A stretch of DNA of 64,000 nt, taken from contig JAYFOV010000020.1 in the NCBI GenBank assembly GCA_034928535.1, positions 14,728-78,727 on the forward strand, in the 5' to 3' direction. A program made the translations under genes and the position numbers. This document shows, piece after piece, positions 44,106 through 52,412 of the stretch; positions within the stretch are counted from its first letter, which is position 1, and each line of letters starts with the position of its first letter. The notes below the pieces were generated by a model. The model made no database searches and was not told where the DNA came from. It saw only the letters and a list, made by a program, of their open reading frames with translations. Origin of the DNA: CAXXOK01 sp001604115 (lineage in GTDB: Bacteria > Bacillota > Clostridia > Christensenellales > Aristaeellaceae).

Positions 44106-44269
44106 CAAGAATCGTTGTTTGCTGTGTTGCGGGATCGAGCGGCTTGCCTGCAAGATGCCTGTGATAGGGCTGCGGACTAGCCAATGGGCAATGCCGGCAG
44201 CGGAGGCAAGGGGCGTTTGCCCATGCCGCGAGCTGCGCATTGCAGTGCTTTGAAAGGGAGGTATGGCGG

Positions 44270-44854
44270 ATGAAAACAGATGTACCTGAATTGAGCTTTG
44301 CCACCCGTCAGGATTTTCGGAACTGGCTCAGTGAAAACGCCGCGACCAGCGGCGGCGTGTGGCTCCTGATTGGAAAAACAAAGGCCGCCGGCACGCTCAC
44401 AGCGCGGGAGGCGCTGGAGGAAGCGCTGTGTTTTGGGTGGATAGACGGCCAGATGAAACGTGTGGACGATACCATGTACCGCAAATATTTTGCCTGCCGC
44501 CAAGCCAAAAGCCCATGGTCCGATCCAAACAAGAAAATCATCGAAAGCCTTCGGCAGCAAAACAGGATGACCCCCTTGGGCGAAAAGGCTGTCGCCTCCG
44601 CCAAGGAAAACGGCATGTGGGATGCTTCCCCCTCCGGCGCGGTCACGGATGATCAAATTGCGGCCTTCGCGGATCGATTATCCGGCTTTGCGCTCGCGCA
44701 TCAGCATTTTACGGGCATGCCACGCTCGGCCAGGGTGGCGTATGTGAGGCGGTACCTATCCATCAAGAAGGAAGAAACCCGTCAGAAGGATTTTGAAAAA
44801 ATCGTGGCGCTGCTGCAGCAAAACCAGAAGCCCACCATCCAAGGGAAAGAGTAG
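44270..44854 (+). CDS. YdeI/OmpD-associated (OmdA) family protein
   Basis: 194 aa, ATG 44270 eight bases after GGGAGG. Typical family segments: FRNWLSENAATSGGVWLLIGK, REALEEALCFGWIDGQMKRVDDTMYRKYF and, near the C-terminus, RVAYVRRYLSIKKEETRQKDFEKIV. E. coli YdeI is linked to antimicrobial-peptide resistance and OmpD association, and the name 'bacteriocin-protection' is inherited; the biochemical role is unknown. A distinct second member of the same superfamily is at 46127-46696, and an AraC/GyrI regulator lies between them. Confidence 0.85.
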   Translation: MKTDVPELSFATRQDFRNWLSENAATSGGVWLLIGKTKAAGTLTAREALEEALCFGWIDGQMKRVDDTMYRKYFACRQAKSPWSDPNKKIIESLRQQNRMTPLGEKAVASAKENGMWDASPSGAVTDDQIAAFADRLSGFALAHQHFTGMPRSARVAYVRRYLSIKKEETRQKDFEKIVALLQQNQKPTIQGKE

Positions 44855-45085
44855 CCACCCGCCCGGCAAGCTGCCGCTGCCCGGCGGGAGCCATCCGCAT
44901 GGTTGCCCAGGCAGGGATCAGGCGGTTCAGCACGGCGGCGCAGGCCGGATGCCATGGCCTGGCCGCGTGCGGGGGTATCGGTTTGCGCCCAGTTTGCCCC
45001 ATCACCGCAAGTCACATCAAGCGCGAAGCGTACGGCTGCGGTATCATCTTAGCGGCAAGGCAGCCGTAAGGAGGTGAGCAGAACC

Positions 45086-46111
45086 ATGTATGAATGGCAG
45101 CGGCAAATCCAGACCATCGTGGATGAGATCGACCGCAGCATCCAAAGCTACCATGACGAAGCCCTGACGCTGCGCTCGCTGGCACGCAAATTGGGCTATT
45201 CCGAGTTTTACATGACCCGCAAATTCAAGGAGATCACAGGCTTGCAGTTCAGGGACTATCTGCGGCGCAGAAGGCTGGCCTTTGCGCTCAAGGCGGTTCG
45301 GGATCAGGCGCAAAGCTTGCTGGATATTGCCGTTGACTATGGTTTCTCCTCCCACGAGGCGTTTACCAGAGCGTTCAAGGACGCGTATGGAGTCACGCCC
45401 AGCGCGTTTCGCAGGCATCCCACGCCTGTGGTGCTGCGCACCAAAATCAACGCCTTTGACCGCTATTTTTTCGGATTGGGGGAAATCGGTATGCAAAAAT
45501 CGACAGAGGATGTCCGCATTTACTTTGTGACCATACCCGCGCACAAGTTTCTGCACATCCGCAATTATGAAAGCAACGGCTACTGGGATTTTTGGCAAAA
45601 GCAAAGCCTGATCCCGGGGCAGGATCGCGAAACCATTTGCGGCTTGCTGGACAGCATCCCCGGCAAGCTGGACGATGCCGGTGGCAGCGAGGCCAACGGC
45701 GGCGGCGGCCAGGTCATGGCCTACCTCAGCGATCCCGAAGGCAGGCTGTGCGATTGGGGCTTCCCGCGCGTGGAGTGCCACGGCGCAAGGCTCCCGCTGG
45801 ATTATGATGGCAGCGTGCCCCCGCAGATGCGTTTGATGACCGTGCCCGAGGCCGAGTACCTGGTGTTTGAGCACGGCCCTTTTGATTATGAGCAGGAAAA
45901 CCGAAGCGTAGAGGCCAAGGTGGAAAGCGCCATGGCGACGTTTGATTTTTCCGCCACAGGCTACTGCTACGACACCACGCCCGGCAGGCTCCTCTATCTG
46001 TACTATCAACCGGAGCGGTGCTTCAAATACATCCGCCCTGTGCGCAGGGATGGCGCCATGCCGGCCTTCACAGGGAGCTTCCCTGCCCAGCCCAACGCGC
46101 CTACCGCGTGA
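45086..46111 (+). CDS. AraC-family regulator with GyrI-like effector domain
   Basis: 341 aa, ATG 45086 after AAGGAGGTGAG. N-terminal AraC double helix-turn-helix (LARKLGYSEFYMTRKFKEITG, then DIAVDYGFSSHEAFTRAFKDAYGVTPSAF), linker, then a GyrI-like/Rob C-terminal domain (about 150-315) ending in YYQPERCFKYIRPV. The second half probably binds a small molecule. Larger than the analogue at 24890-25735 (281 aa). It lies between two YdeI/OmdA-type genes and may control them, which is inference from position only. Confidence 0.87.
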   Translation: MYEWQRQIQTIVDEIDRSIQSYHDEALTLRSLARKLGYSEFYMTRKFKEITGLQFRDYLRRRRLAFALKAVRDQAQSLLDIAVDYGFSSHEAFTRAFKDAYGVTPSAFRRHPTPVVLRTKINAFDRYFFGLGEIGMQKSTEDVRIYFVTIPAHKFLHIRNYESNGYWDFWQKQSLIPGQDRETICGLLDSIPGKLDDAGGSEANGGGGQVMAYLSDPEGRLCDWGFPRVECHGARLPLDYDGSVPPQMRLMTVPEAEYLVFEHGPFDYEQENRSVEAKVESAMATFDFSATGYCYDTTPGRLLYLYYQPERCFKYIRPVRRDGAMPAFTGSFPAQPNAPTA

Positions 46112-46126
46112 AGCTCCGCCCGCAGC

Positions 46127-46696
46127 CTATTTGGCCGCGGGCGTTTGCAATACCCCCTCGCGGGACAGCTCCGGCACAGTACATGCGGCGCTGTTGAAGC
46201 AGCACGGCCGCCGTGCGCCGTGCTGGAGCTTGTCGCACGCAATCCGGATGCGCCTTTCGCGCGTGGCCGGGTTCTGGGTGGAGCGGATCCAGCGCAGCCA
46301 TTCCCAGCGCGCTTTGGTGGTCAGGCTCTCCCACGCGGGCAGCAGCCCGGCCTGCCTCAGGCCCACAAGCATATCCTCCGGGACGGGCGGCTCCGGCCAC
46401 TGCGCAAGGGGCGCAAGGGTCACGGTCATGGTGCTCCCCGGCAGATCTGTGACCGATGCGGGCAGCGGCTCCTCCGCCAAAAACCAGTGGCCGCCCAGGC
46501 CATCCGGCTCCAGCGGAACAACCCGCGGCACACCGTCCAGCGTGACGCGCGCCATGCCCATACCGCGGGACGGCAGCGCAGCGCTGACCTCCGCAGGCAG
46601 GCGCACCACGGCCTGCCCGCGGAGGCGCAAAACACGCGTCTCAAAGTTATAGATCGGATCGGCCTGCGCCGGGTTTTGCGGGGTACGTTGATCCAT
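46127..46696 (-). CDS. DUF1905 + YdeI/OmdA-domain protein
   Basis: 189 aa, ATG 46696 after AAGGAGG. Residues ~15-105 form a DUF1905 beta-barrel (YNFETRVLRL, GQAVVRLPAEV, GMGMARVTLDGVPR), and residues ~110-165 the YdeI-type helical tail (AWESLTTKARWEWLRWIRSTQNPATRERRIR) with the conserved W-x-R-W. The last ~25 residues include two adjacent Cys (RRPCCFNSAACTV). Role unknown; family members are associated with resistance to cationic peptides. Convergent with the AraC gene (15 bases apart). Confidence 0.82.
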   Translation of the reverse strand: MDQRTPQNPAQADPIYNFETRVLRLRGQAVVRLPAEVSAALPSRGMGMARVTLDGVPRVVPLEPDGLGGHWFLAEEPLPASVTDLPGSTMTVTLAPLAQWPEPPVPEDMLVGLRQAGLLPAWESLTTKARWEWLRWIRSTQNPATRERRIRIACDKLQHGARRPCCFNSAACTVPELSREGVLQTPAAK

Positions 46697-46913
46697 ATGT
46701 CCTCCTTGCGCTATGGCGCAGCCTATACCCTACTGCTGGGTTCAGGTCGCGCTGCGGCCACAGCGGTTCTGTTCAGGTTCAGGATTTCCGGATCTCTGGC
46801 CTGTGAAACAGGCGGCGACTATGGCAGGGCTGTTTGCCAGCCTGAAGCAGGTTTGTCACGGCGGCTACCCTTGCTGCCCGCCCGCGCCTGCCGCCTTGGC
46901 CATGCGCCGGAGC

Positions 46914-47951
46914 CTAGCGCACTGCAGCGCCCTTCGCGTGCGGGCGCTTGCCTGCCTGGATCCATACAATGGTGCCAAACACCAGCGCGATGGCCAGCAG
47001 CTGTACTGGGCTGAAACGCCTGCCAAAGAAAAGAAAATCCAGCAGCGCGATCTCAATAAGCATCAAATTATTGATCCCGCTGCTTTCAAAAGCAGTGAGC
47101 GCCTTCTGGCTTTTGGTCCACAGGAAGAAGCCCAGCGCGCCGCTCACGCCGCTCAGGTACAGCAGCATGAGCGCCGTGCGCAGGGTAAAGCGCGGCGTGC
47201 CTTCCGTGAGCAGCCCGGCTGCCAGCAGCGCCGCGCCACCCACGAGCATCGGCCAGGCAACCAGCGTCATGGGCGCCAGCTTACGCGTGGTCAGCAACCG
47301 GCGGTTCAGCGTCATTTGTGCGGCATACCCCACGGAGGAAAGCGCCATGAGCCCGATGCCTACCAGCGAAACGCCCTCACCGCCAAAGGGATTGTAATAA
47401 AGCGTGATGCCGCCTGCCAGCAATAAAAGCTTGAGCCAGTCCAGCCGGGTCTGGTTTTCCCGCAGCCAGAGCAGATCCAGCAGCATGACCATGGCGGTAT
47501 TGCCCACGCTCAGGCACAGGGAGCTCTGGGTGGGGGTCAGGTGCGCCTGCCCCATGTATTGCATGCCCTGCGCAATGGTATAGCCCAGCAGCCCCAGCAG
47601 CAGGATGGTGCCAACAGGCAGCCTCCGCGCCGTGGCGGGGGCGGCTTCGCTGGGGGCGGATGCTTGCGCGGGATGCGCGGTTGCGGCTGCGCCGGACTGC
47701 GCTGGCGCGCCCGCTGCGGCGGTTTGCGCCCCAGTTTGCGCCGCTGCAGCAGCATCCGGCGTGACCCCGCGCGCGCCGAACCGCCGCCTGGCGCCCATCA
47801 CCGCCATGAGCAGCAACCCTGCCAGCACATAGCGCGTGCCGGAGAGCGTCAGCGGCCCCAGGCCATCCTGAAACGCCAGCTTGTTGAGGATATAGCTGCC
47901 CGACCAGAGTACGGTGGTCAGCACCGCCAGCAGGATCGCTTTGTTGCGCAT
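46914..47951 (-). CDS. EamA/DMT-superfamily membrane transporter
   Basis: 345 aa, ATG 47951 after AAAGGAG. Two EamA halves with about ten membrane helices: MRNKAILLAVLTTVLWSGSY opens the first (typical start), LLWLRENQTRLDWLKLLLLAGG closes it, and GIGLMALSSVGYAAQMTLNRR opens the second. An Ala/Gln/Pro-rich loop of ~50 residues (about 62-112, AAAAAQTGAQTAAAG...) between helices 2 and 3 is unusual and probably cytosolic or disordered. Substrate unknown (amino acid, nucleotide-sugar or drug). Divergent from the DUF2087 regulator. Confidence 0.87.
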   Translation of the reverse strand: MRNKAILLAVLTTVLWSGSYILNKLAFQDGLGPLTLSGTRYVLAGLLLMAVMGARRRFGARGVTPDAAAAAQTGAQTAAAGAPAQSGAAATAHPAQASAPSEAAPATARRLPVGTILLLGLLGYTIAQGMQYMGQAHLTPTQSSLCLSVGNTAMVMLLDLLWLRENQTRLDWLKLLLLAGGITLYYNPFGGEGVSLVGIGLMALSSVGYAAQMTLNRRLLTTRKLAPMTLVAWPMLVGGAALLAAGLLTEGTPRFTLRTALMLLYLSGVSGALGFFLWTKSQKALTAFESSGINNLMLIEIALLDFLFFGRRFSPVQLLAIALVFGTIVWIQAGKRPHAKGAAVR

Positions 47952-48108
47952 GGCTTTTCTCCTTTGGAGCTGTGCTTTTTTTGATAACGGTAGTATAGCA
48001 TAGTGCACCCTTTACGGACAACCGCCGCACGCTGCGCCGGGCATCCTCCTGCCTTCGGAGTATTTCAAAGTTTATGTTTACCAATTTCATAGACTTTATA
48101 TTTTAGTG

Positions 48109-48137
48109 TTGACATATTTAACAAACAGTATTATGCT
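48109..48137 (+). promoter_or_regulatory. Promoter of the DUF2087 regulator
   Basis: Perfect TTGACA (48109-48114), 17 bases, TATGCT (48132-48137), inside an AT-rich intergenic pocket. Confidence 0.65.
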
Positions 48138-48167
48138 TTGGTGGATCACTAAAGGAGGAATCGAATC

Positions 48168-48914
48168 ATGGACTATGCACAAATGACGCTGGAAGAGCTC
48201 AAGCAAGGCTACCGCTACCTGCGGGAGCAGGCGGTGTACCAGTGCAATGCCTGCGATGCGGCCTTTGCCCAGGGGCAATGCTACCCTATGGGCGGGCAGT
48301 TTTTCGATGCGCCGCACGCCGCGGCCGAGCACGTGCGCACCGAGCACGGCGGTGCACTGGCTGCCCTGATGCACGCGGAGGATAAGTATAACCCCCTGAC
48401 CGAGAACCAGGCCGAGCTGATGCGCCTGTTTGCCCAGGGCGTTGCCGATGGCGATGTGGCCAAACGGCTGGGGCTGGCGGCTTCCACCGTGCGCCACCAA
48501 CGCTTCACCTTCCGGGAAAAGGCCAAGCAGGCCAAGCTGTACCTTGCGATGTACGAGCTGGCGCTGGAGGGCAAGCCCGCGGGGGACAACGCCTTTATGC
48601 CCGTGCACAACACCGCCGCCCTTGTGGACGATCGCTTTGCCATTACCGAAAAAGAGCGCGCACAGATCATGAAATCTGTGTTTGAGGGCGAGCACCCGCT
48701 GCGCCTGCGCGCTTTCCCGCCCAAGGCCAAAAAGCAGATCGTGATCCTCGCCCGCGTGGTGCAGGAGCTGCAGACCGGCAAAGAATATACCGAGCGGGAA
48801 CTGAACGATGTGCTGGGGGCGATCTATGAGGATTACGCCATCCTGCGCCGCGGGCTGATCGACTACGGCTATATGGGCCGCACGCGCGATGGCAAGCGCT
48901 ACTGGCGACTGTAG
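48168..48914 (+). CDS. DUF2087 / helix-turn-helix transcriptional regulator
   Basis: 248 aa, ATG 48168 after AAAGGAGGA. Residues 1-65 contain a CNAC...H-x(4)-H zinc-finger-like segment (CNACDAAF, HAAAEHVRTEHGG). Residues ~75-115 are a LuxR-type helix-turn-helix (LTENQAELMRLFAQGVADGDVAKRLGLAASTVRHQ). The C-terminal ~75 residues are DUF2087 (LRAFPPKAKKQIVILARVV...YTERELNDVLGAIYEDYAILRRGLIDYGYMGR...). It probably binds DNA as a small regulator; target and signal unknown. Own promoter; divergent from the DMT transporter, which may be its target. Confidence 0.85.
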   Translation: MDYAQMTLEELKQGYRYLREQAVYQCNACDAAFAQGQCYPMGGQFFDAPHAAAEHVRTEHGGALAALMHAEDKYNPLTENQAELMRLFAQGVADGDVAKRLGLAASTVRHQRFTFREKAKQAKLYLAMYELALEGKPAGDNAFMPVHNTAALVDDRFAITEKERAQIMKSVFEGEHPLRLRAFPPKAKKQIVILARVVQELQTGKEYTERELNDVLGAIYEDYAILRRGLIDYGYMGRTRDGKRYWRL

Positions 48915-48980
48915 GCCGCAACCGGGCGGCAGGCGCGGCTGCCTTTGCCCCACGCAGCCGGCGCAGCGGAAAAAAACCTG

Positions 48981-49009
48981 TTTCATACCGTGCGCATACG
49001 GCGTATACT
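48981..49009 (+). promoter_or_regulatory. Desulfoferrodoxin gene promoter
   Basis: TTTCAT (48981-48986), 17 bases, TATACT (49004-49009). Between it and the gene lies AAAATGATTATCA (49125-49137), a weak resemblance to a Fur/PerR half-site. Confidence 0.5.
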
Positions 49010-49172
49010 GTATGTGCAAGCATGCGTTCCCACACAGCCGGCGCACACCGCGCCGCACTTGGGCATGCCCGGAGACAAACTCCGCAACGCCCACCGGGTG
49101 CGCAGGCTCTGCAGCCAGCCAAACCAAAAATGATTATCAGGGAACAGAAACAGGACAGGAGGGTTTTTCAAA

Positions 49173-49556
49173 ATGTGTGAAATCAAATTCTTCGTCTGTA
49201 AACACTGCGGCAATCTGGTGGGGATGATCCACAGCTCCGGCGCGCCCATGACCTGCTGCGGCGAGCACATGACCGAACTTGTGCCCGGCACCGTGGATGC
49301 CAGCCTTGAAAAGCACGTGCCCGTGGTGGAAGTATCCGGCAACACCGTGACCGTGAAAGTCGGCGCCGTGCCCCACCCCATGACGGAGGAGCACCTGATC
49401 CAGTGGGTATACCTGCACACGGAAAAAGGCGGCCAGCGTGCTTGCCTCAAGGCGGGCGATGAGCCCAAGGCCGTGTTTGCCCTCGTTGATGGCGACAAGG
49501 CGCTGGAAGCCTACGAGTATTGCAACCTGCACGGCCTGTGGATGACGAAGGTCTAA
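49173..49556 (+). CDS. dfx: Desulfoferrodoxin (2Fe superoxide reductase)
   Basis: 127 aa, ATG 49173 after AGGAGGG. N-terminal desulforedoxin centre I: C-K-H-C (residues 9-12) with the adjacent pair C-C at about 28-29. The C-terminal neelaredoxin domain has centre II ligands: EKHVPVVE, PHPMTEEHLIQWVYLHT and EYCNLHGLW (Cys-x2-His). Reduces superoxide to hydrogen peroxide without making oxygen, the usual defence in anaerobes, taking electrons from rubredoxin. Monocistronic with a terminator, and next to the CoA-disulfide/persulfide reductase gene. Confidence 0.96.
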   Translation: MCEIKFFVCKHCGNLVGMIHSSGAPMTCCGEHMTELVPGTVDASLEKHVPVVEVSGNTVTVKVGAVPHPMTEEHLIQWVYLHTEKGGQRACLKAGDEPKAVFALVDGDKALEAYEYCNLHGLWMTKV

Positions 49557-49646
49557 TGCACCCGCAGCCCCCCTGCAAAACGGGGGGGATCCCTGCAACA
49601 CCCGTACCTGCCCGCCGCACGCCGGCGGAGGCGTTCACGCTCGCCT

Positions 49647-49674
49647 ACCCGCTCTTTCGGAGCGGGTGTTTTTT
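49647..49674 (+). terminator. Terminator after desulfoferrodoxin
   Basis: ACCCGCTC / GAGCGGGT stem with a short TTTCG-type loop, then GTTTTTT. Confidence 0.88.
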
Positions 49675-49737
49675 CAATTCACACATGCACACTTTTCCCA
49701 CCTGTTCACTATCCATTCAGGAAAGAAGGAACCTTCC

Positions 49738-52194
49738 ATGAACAAAAAGGTCGTCATCATCGGCGGTGTTGCCGGCGGCGCAAGCTGCGCGGCGCGCCTG
49801 CGCAGGCTCAGCGAGGATGCGGAGATCGTACTGCTGGAACGCGGCCCCTATATCTCCTATGCCAACTGCGGCCTGCCCTACCATGTCGGCAATGTGATCA
49901 AATCCCGCAGCGCGCTGCTTTTGCAGACCCCCGAGGGCATGCGGGAGCGCTTTTTGGTGGATGTGCGCGTGAAAAACGAGGCCATCCGCATCAACCGGGA
50001 CTCGAAAACCGTGACCGTCAAGCGTGTGGATACCGGCGAAACGTATGAGGAACCGTATGATCAGCTGGTCATCTCCACCGGCTCCAGCCCTGTGCGCCCG
50101 CCGATCCCCGGCATTGACCACCCGCGCATCCAGTCCCTGTGGACGGTGCCGGACGCCGATGCCATCCGCGCGCTCATCGCCGAAAAACAAATCAAAAACG
50201 CGGTGGTGGTCGGCGGCGGCTTCATCGGTCTGGAAATGGCGGAAAGCCTTCGCCACGCAGGGCTGGCCGTTTCCCTGGTGGAGATGATGGATCAGGTCAT
50301 GGCGCCCATTGATTACGAGATGGCGCAGCTTTTGCATGAGCACATCCTGCAAAATGGCGTTGCGCTGCACCTGTCCGACGGCGTGGCCTCTTTTGCGCCG
50401 GATGGCGAAGGCGTGAGCGTGCAGCTCAAGAGCGGCAAGGTGCTCAGCACCGCGCTGGTGATCCTGGCCATCGGCGTTGCGCCCAACGGCAAGCTGGCCA
50501 AAGATGCGGGGCTTACCGTGAACGCGCGCGGCGGCGTGGTGGTGGATCATGCCATGCGCACCAGCGACCCGGACATCTTCGCCGTGGGCGATGTGATCGA
50601 GGTGGAAGACGCCGTTTCCGGCGATGCGACCATGATCCCGCTGGCCGGCCCCGCCAACAAGCAGGGGCGCATCGTGGCGGACGTGATCGCCCGGCGCGAA
50701 GCCTCGTACACCGCATCCCAGGGCACATCGGTGGTCAAGGTGTTTGAGCTGACCGCCGCCGCCACCGGGCAAAACGAGCGCACCCTGATAAAGCGCGGGC
50801 TTGTGCGCGGCAAGGATTATGAGGCCGTGACCATCACGCAGAACGGGCACGCGGGCTATTACCCCGGCGCAACGCCCATGACGCTGAAGATGCTCTTTTC
50901 CATGGATGGCCAAAAAATTTACGGCGCACAGATCGTGGGGCGCGAGGGTGTGGATAAACGCATCGACACCCTGGCCGTGACCCAGCGGCTGGGCGGCGGC
51001 GTGCAGGCGCTGACGGAGCTGGAGCTGGCCTATGCGCCGCCCTTCTCCTCCGCCAAAGATCCGGTGAACATGCTCGGCTTTGCGGCCGAAAACGTGCTGG
51101 CCGGGCTGGAGCACTTTGCACCGTGGGATGCCACGGTGTCCATGCCGGACGCCACCTTGCTGGACGTGCGCGAAGCGGTGGAGCTGGCTGCCTTCAGCAT
51201 CCCCGGCGCGGTGCACATCCCCCTGGGGCAGCTGCGCGAGCGGCTGGGCGAGCTGGATCCCGCCAAGGAGATCGTCGTGTTTTGCGCCATCGGCGTGCGG
51301 GCACACAATGCCAGCCGCATTCTGCGCCAGCACGGGTTTGAGCATGTGTCGGTCTATCCCGGCGGGGCGCGGTTTTTCCAGTCCACCCACTTTGATCAGG
51401 TGGAAACCATCCCCACGGATACCCCCGTGGCGGATAGCGGCCATACCGCCGATCTGGACGAGCCCGTTGCCTCCATGCGCATCGATTGCAGCGGCATGCA
51501 GTGCCCCGGCCCCATCATGAAGGTGTTTGAAACCATGCAGGGCATGAAGCCCGGGCAGGTGATGGAGGTATCGGCATCCGATCCCGGTTTTGCGCGGGAC
51601 ATCGGCGCCTGGTGCCGCCGCACGGGCAACACGCTGCTGGCTAACGAAAAGCAGGGCGAGGATTACGTAGCTTTGGTGCAAAAGGGCGGCGTGCCCGTCA
51701 AGAAAACCGAGGCGCAGGAGCTGCCGCAGGGCAAAACCGTGATCGTGTTCAGCGGCAACCTGGATAAGGTGCTGGCCAGCTTTATCATCGCTAACGGCGC
51801 AGCCGCCATGGGCAGGCCGGTGACCATGTTCTTCACCTTCTGGGGCCTCACCGCCCTGCGCAGGCCGGAAAAGGTCAGGGTCAAAAAGACGTTCATGGAA
51901 AAGATGTTCGGCATGATGCTGCCGCGCGGCACCGGCAAACTGACCCTCTCGCGCATGAACATGGGCGGCATGGGCACCAAAATGATGAAGTCCATCATGA
52001 AGCAGAAGAACGTCGATTCGCTGGATGAGCTCATCCGCAAGGCGCGCGGCGCGGGCGTGCGGCTGGTGGCCTGCACCATGAGCATGGACGTGATGGGCAT
52101 CCACCCGGAAGAGCTGATCGACGGCGTGGAACTGGGCGGCGTGGGCGCATACCTGGGCGACGCCGAGGAGAGCAACGTGAACCTGTTCATCTGA
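49738..52194 (+). CDS. CoA-disulfide/persulfide reductase fused to rhodanese, TusA and DsrE-like domains
   Basis: 818 aa, ATG 49738 after GAAAGAAGGA. In order: FAD/NAD(P)H pyridine-nucleotide-disulfide oxidoreductase (1-~320; VVIIGGVAGGASCA; single active Cys44 in SYANCGLPYHVG), dimerisation domain (~330-440), rhodanese (~455-550; Cys516 in VVFCAIGVR), TusA/SirA-like domain (~580-655; Cys589 in MQCPGP) and DsrE/F/DUF-type sulfur relay domain (~665-818; Cys779 in VACTMSMDV). It should reduce CoA disulfide or polysulfide and hand persulfide sulfur from domain to domain. Four candidate sulfur-carrier cysteines lie on one chain. Follows the superoxide-reductase gene; closed by a strong terminator. 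Confidence 0.93.
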   Translation: MNKKVVIIGGVAGGASCAARLRRLSEDAEIVLLERGPYISYANCGLPYHVGNVIKSRSALLLQTPEGMRERFLVDVRVKNEAIRINRDSKTVTVKRVDTGETYEEPYDQLVISTGSSPVRPPIPGIDHPRIQSLWTVPDADAIRALIAEKQIKNAVVVGGGFIGLEMAESLRHAGLAVSLVEMMDQVMAPIDYEMAQLLHEHILQNGVALHLSDGVASFAPDGEGVSVQLKSGKVLSTALVILAIGVAPNGKLAKDAGLTVNARGGVVVDHAMRTSDPDIFAVGDVIEVEDAVSGDATMIPLAGPANKQGRIVADVIARREASYTASQGTSVVKVFELTAAATGQNERTLIKRGLVRGKDYEAVTITQNGHAGYYPGATPMTLKMLFSMDGQKIYGAQIVGREGVDKRIDTLAVTQRLGGGVQALTELELAYAPPFSSAKDPVNMLGFAAENVLAGLEHFAPWDATVSMPDATLLDVREAVELAAFSIPGAVHIPLGQLRERLGELDPAKEIVVFCAIGVRAHNASRILRQHGFEHVSVYPGGARFFQSTHFDQVETIPTDTPVADSGHTADLDEPVASMRIDCSGMQCPGPIMKVFETMQGMKPGQVMEVSASDPGFARDIGAWCRRTGNTLLANEKQGEDYVALVQKGGVPVKKTEAQELPQGKTVIVFSGNLDKVLASFIIANGAAAMGRPVTMFFTFWGLTALRRPEKVRVKKTFMEKMFGMMLPRGTGKLTLSRMNMGGMGTKMMKSIMKQKNVDSLDELIRKARGAGVRLVACTMSMDVMGIHPEELIDGVELGGVGAYLGDAEESNVNLFI

Positions 52195-52204
52195 CCCCAT
52201 AGGC

Positions 52205-52245
52205 AACACCCCCGGCAGGCATCTTGCACTGCCGGGGGTGTTGTG
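52205..52245 (+). terminator. Terminator after the persulfide reductase gene
   Basis: Perfect 14-bp stem AACACCCCCGGCAG / CTGCCGGGGGTGTT with a 10-base loop, followed by GTGT. Confidence 0.85.
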
Positions 52246-52330
52246 TATCGCGGCGGCCACCAAGCCCGCCAGGCGCCCTGCGCAGGCCTTTGCCCCATGC
52301 CGGCGCATTGGGTGCAAACCCCTATTCCGC

Positions 52331-52359
52331 TTGACATTTACAGCCTTAACCAGCATAAT
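52331..52359 (+). promoter_or_regulatory. Promoter of the GGDEF-ODP-HD-GYP operon
   Basis: Perfect TTGACA (52331-52336), 17 bases, CATAAT (52354-52359). Confidence 0.75.
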
Positions 52360-52412
52360 AAAGGGGTAAACCTGCTGGCCGCACTCCGCATCATGGATGA
52401 GGTGTGACTGTG

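Noticed and set aside
49125..49137. Fur/PerR operator before the desulfoferrodoxin gene
   Set aside because: AAAATGATTATCA matches only half of either consensus and lies in the ribosome-site-proximal leader; too weak to call.
49717..52356. 879-codon minus-strand frame over the persulfide reductase gene
   Set aside because: Shadow; no start signal, His/Gly-rich composition typical of reversed GC-rich coding DNA.
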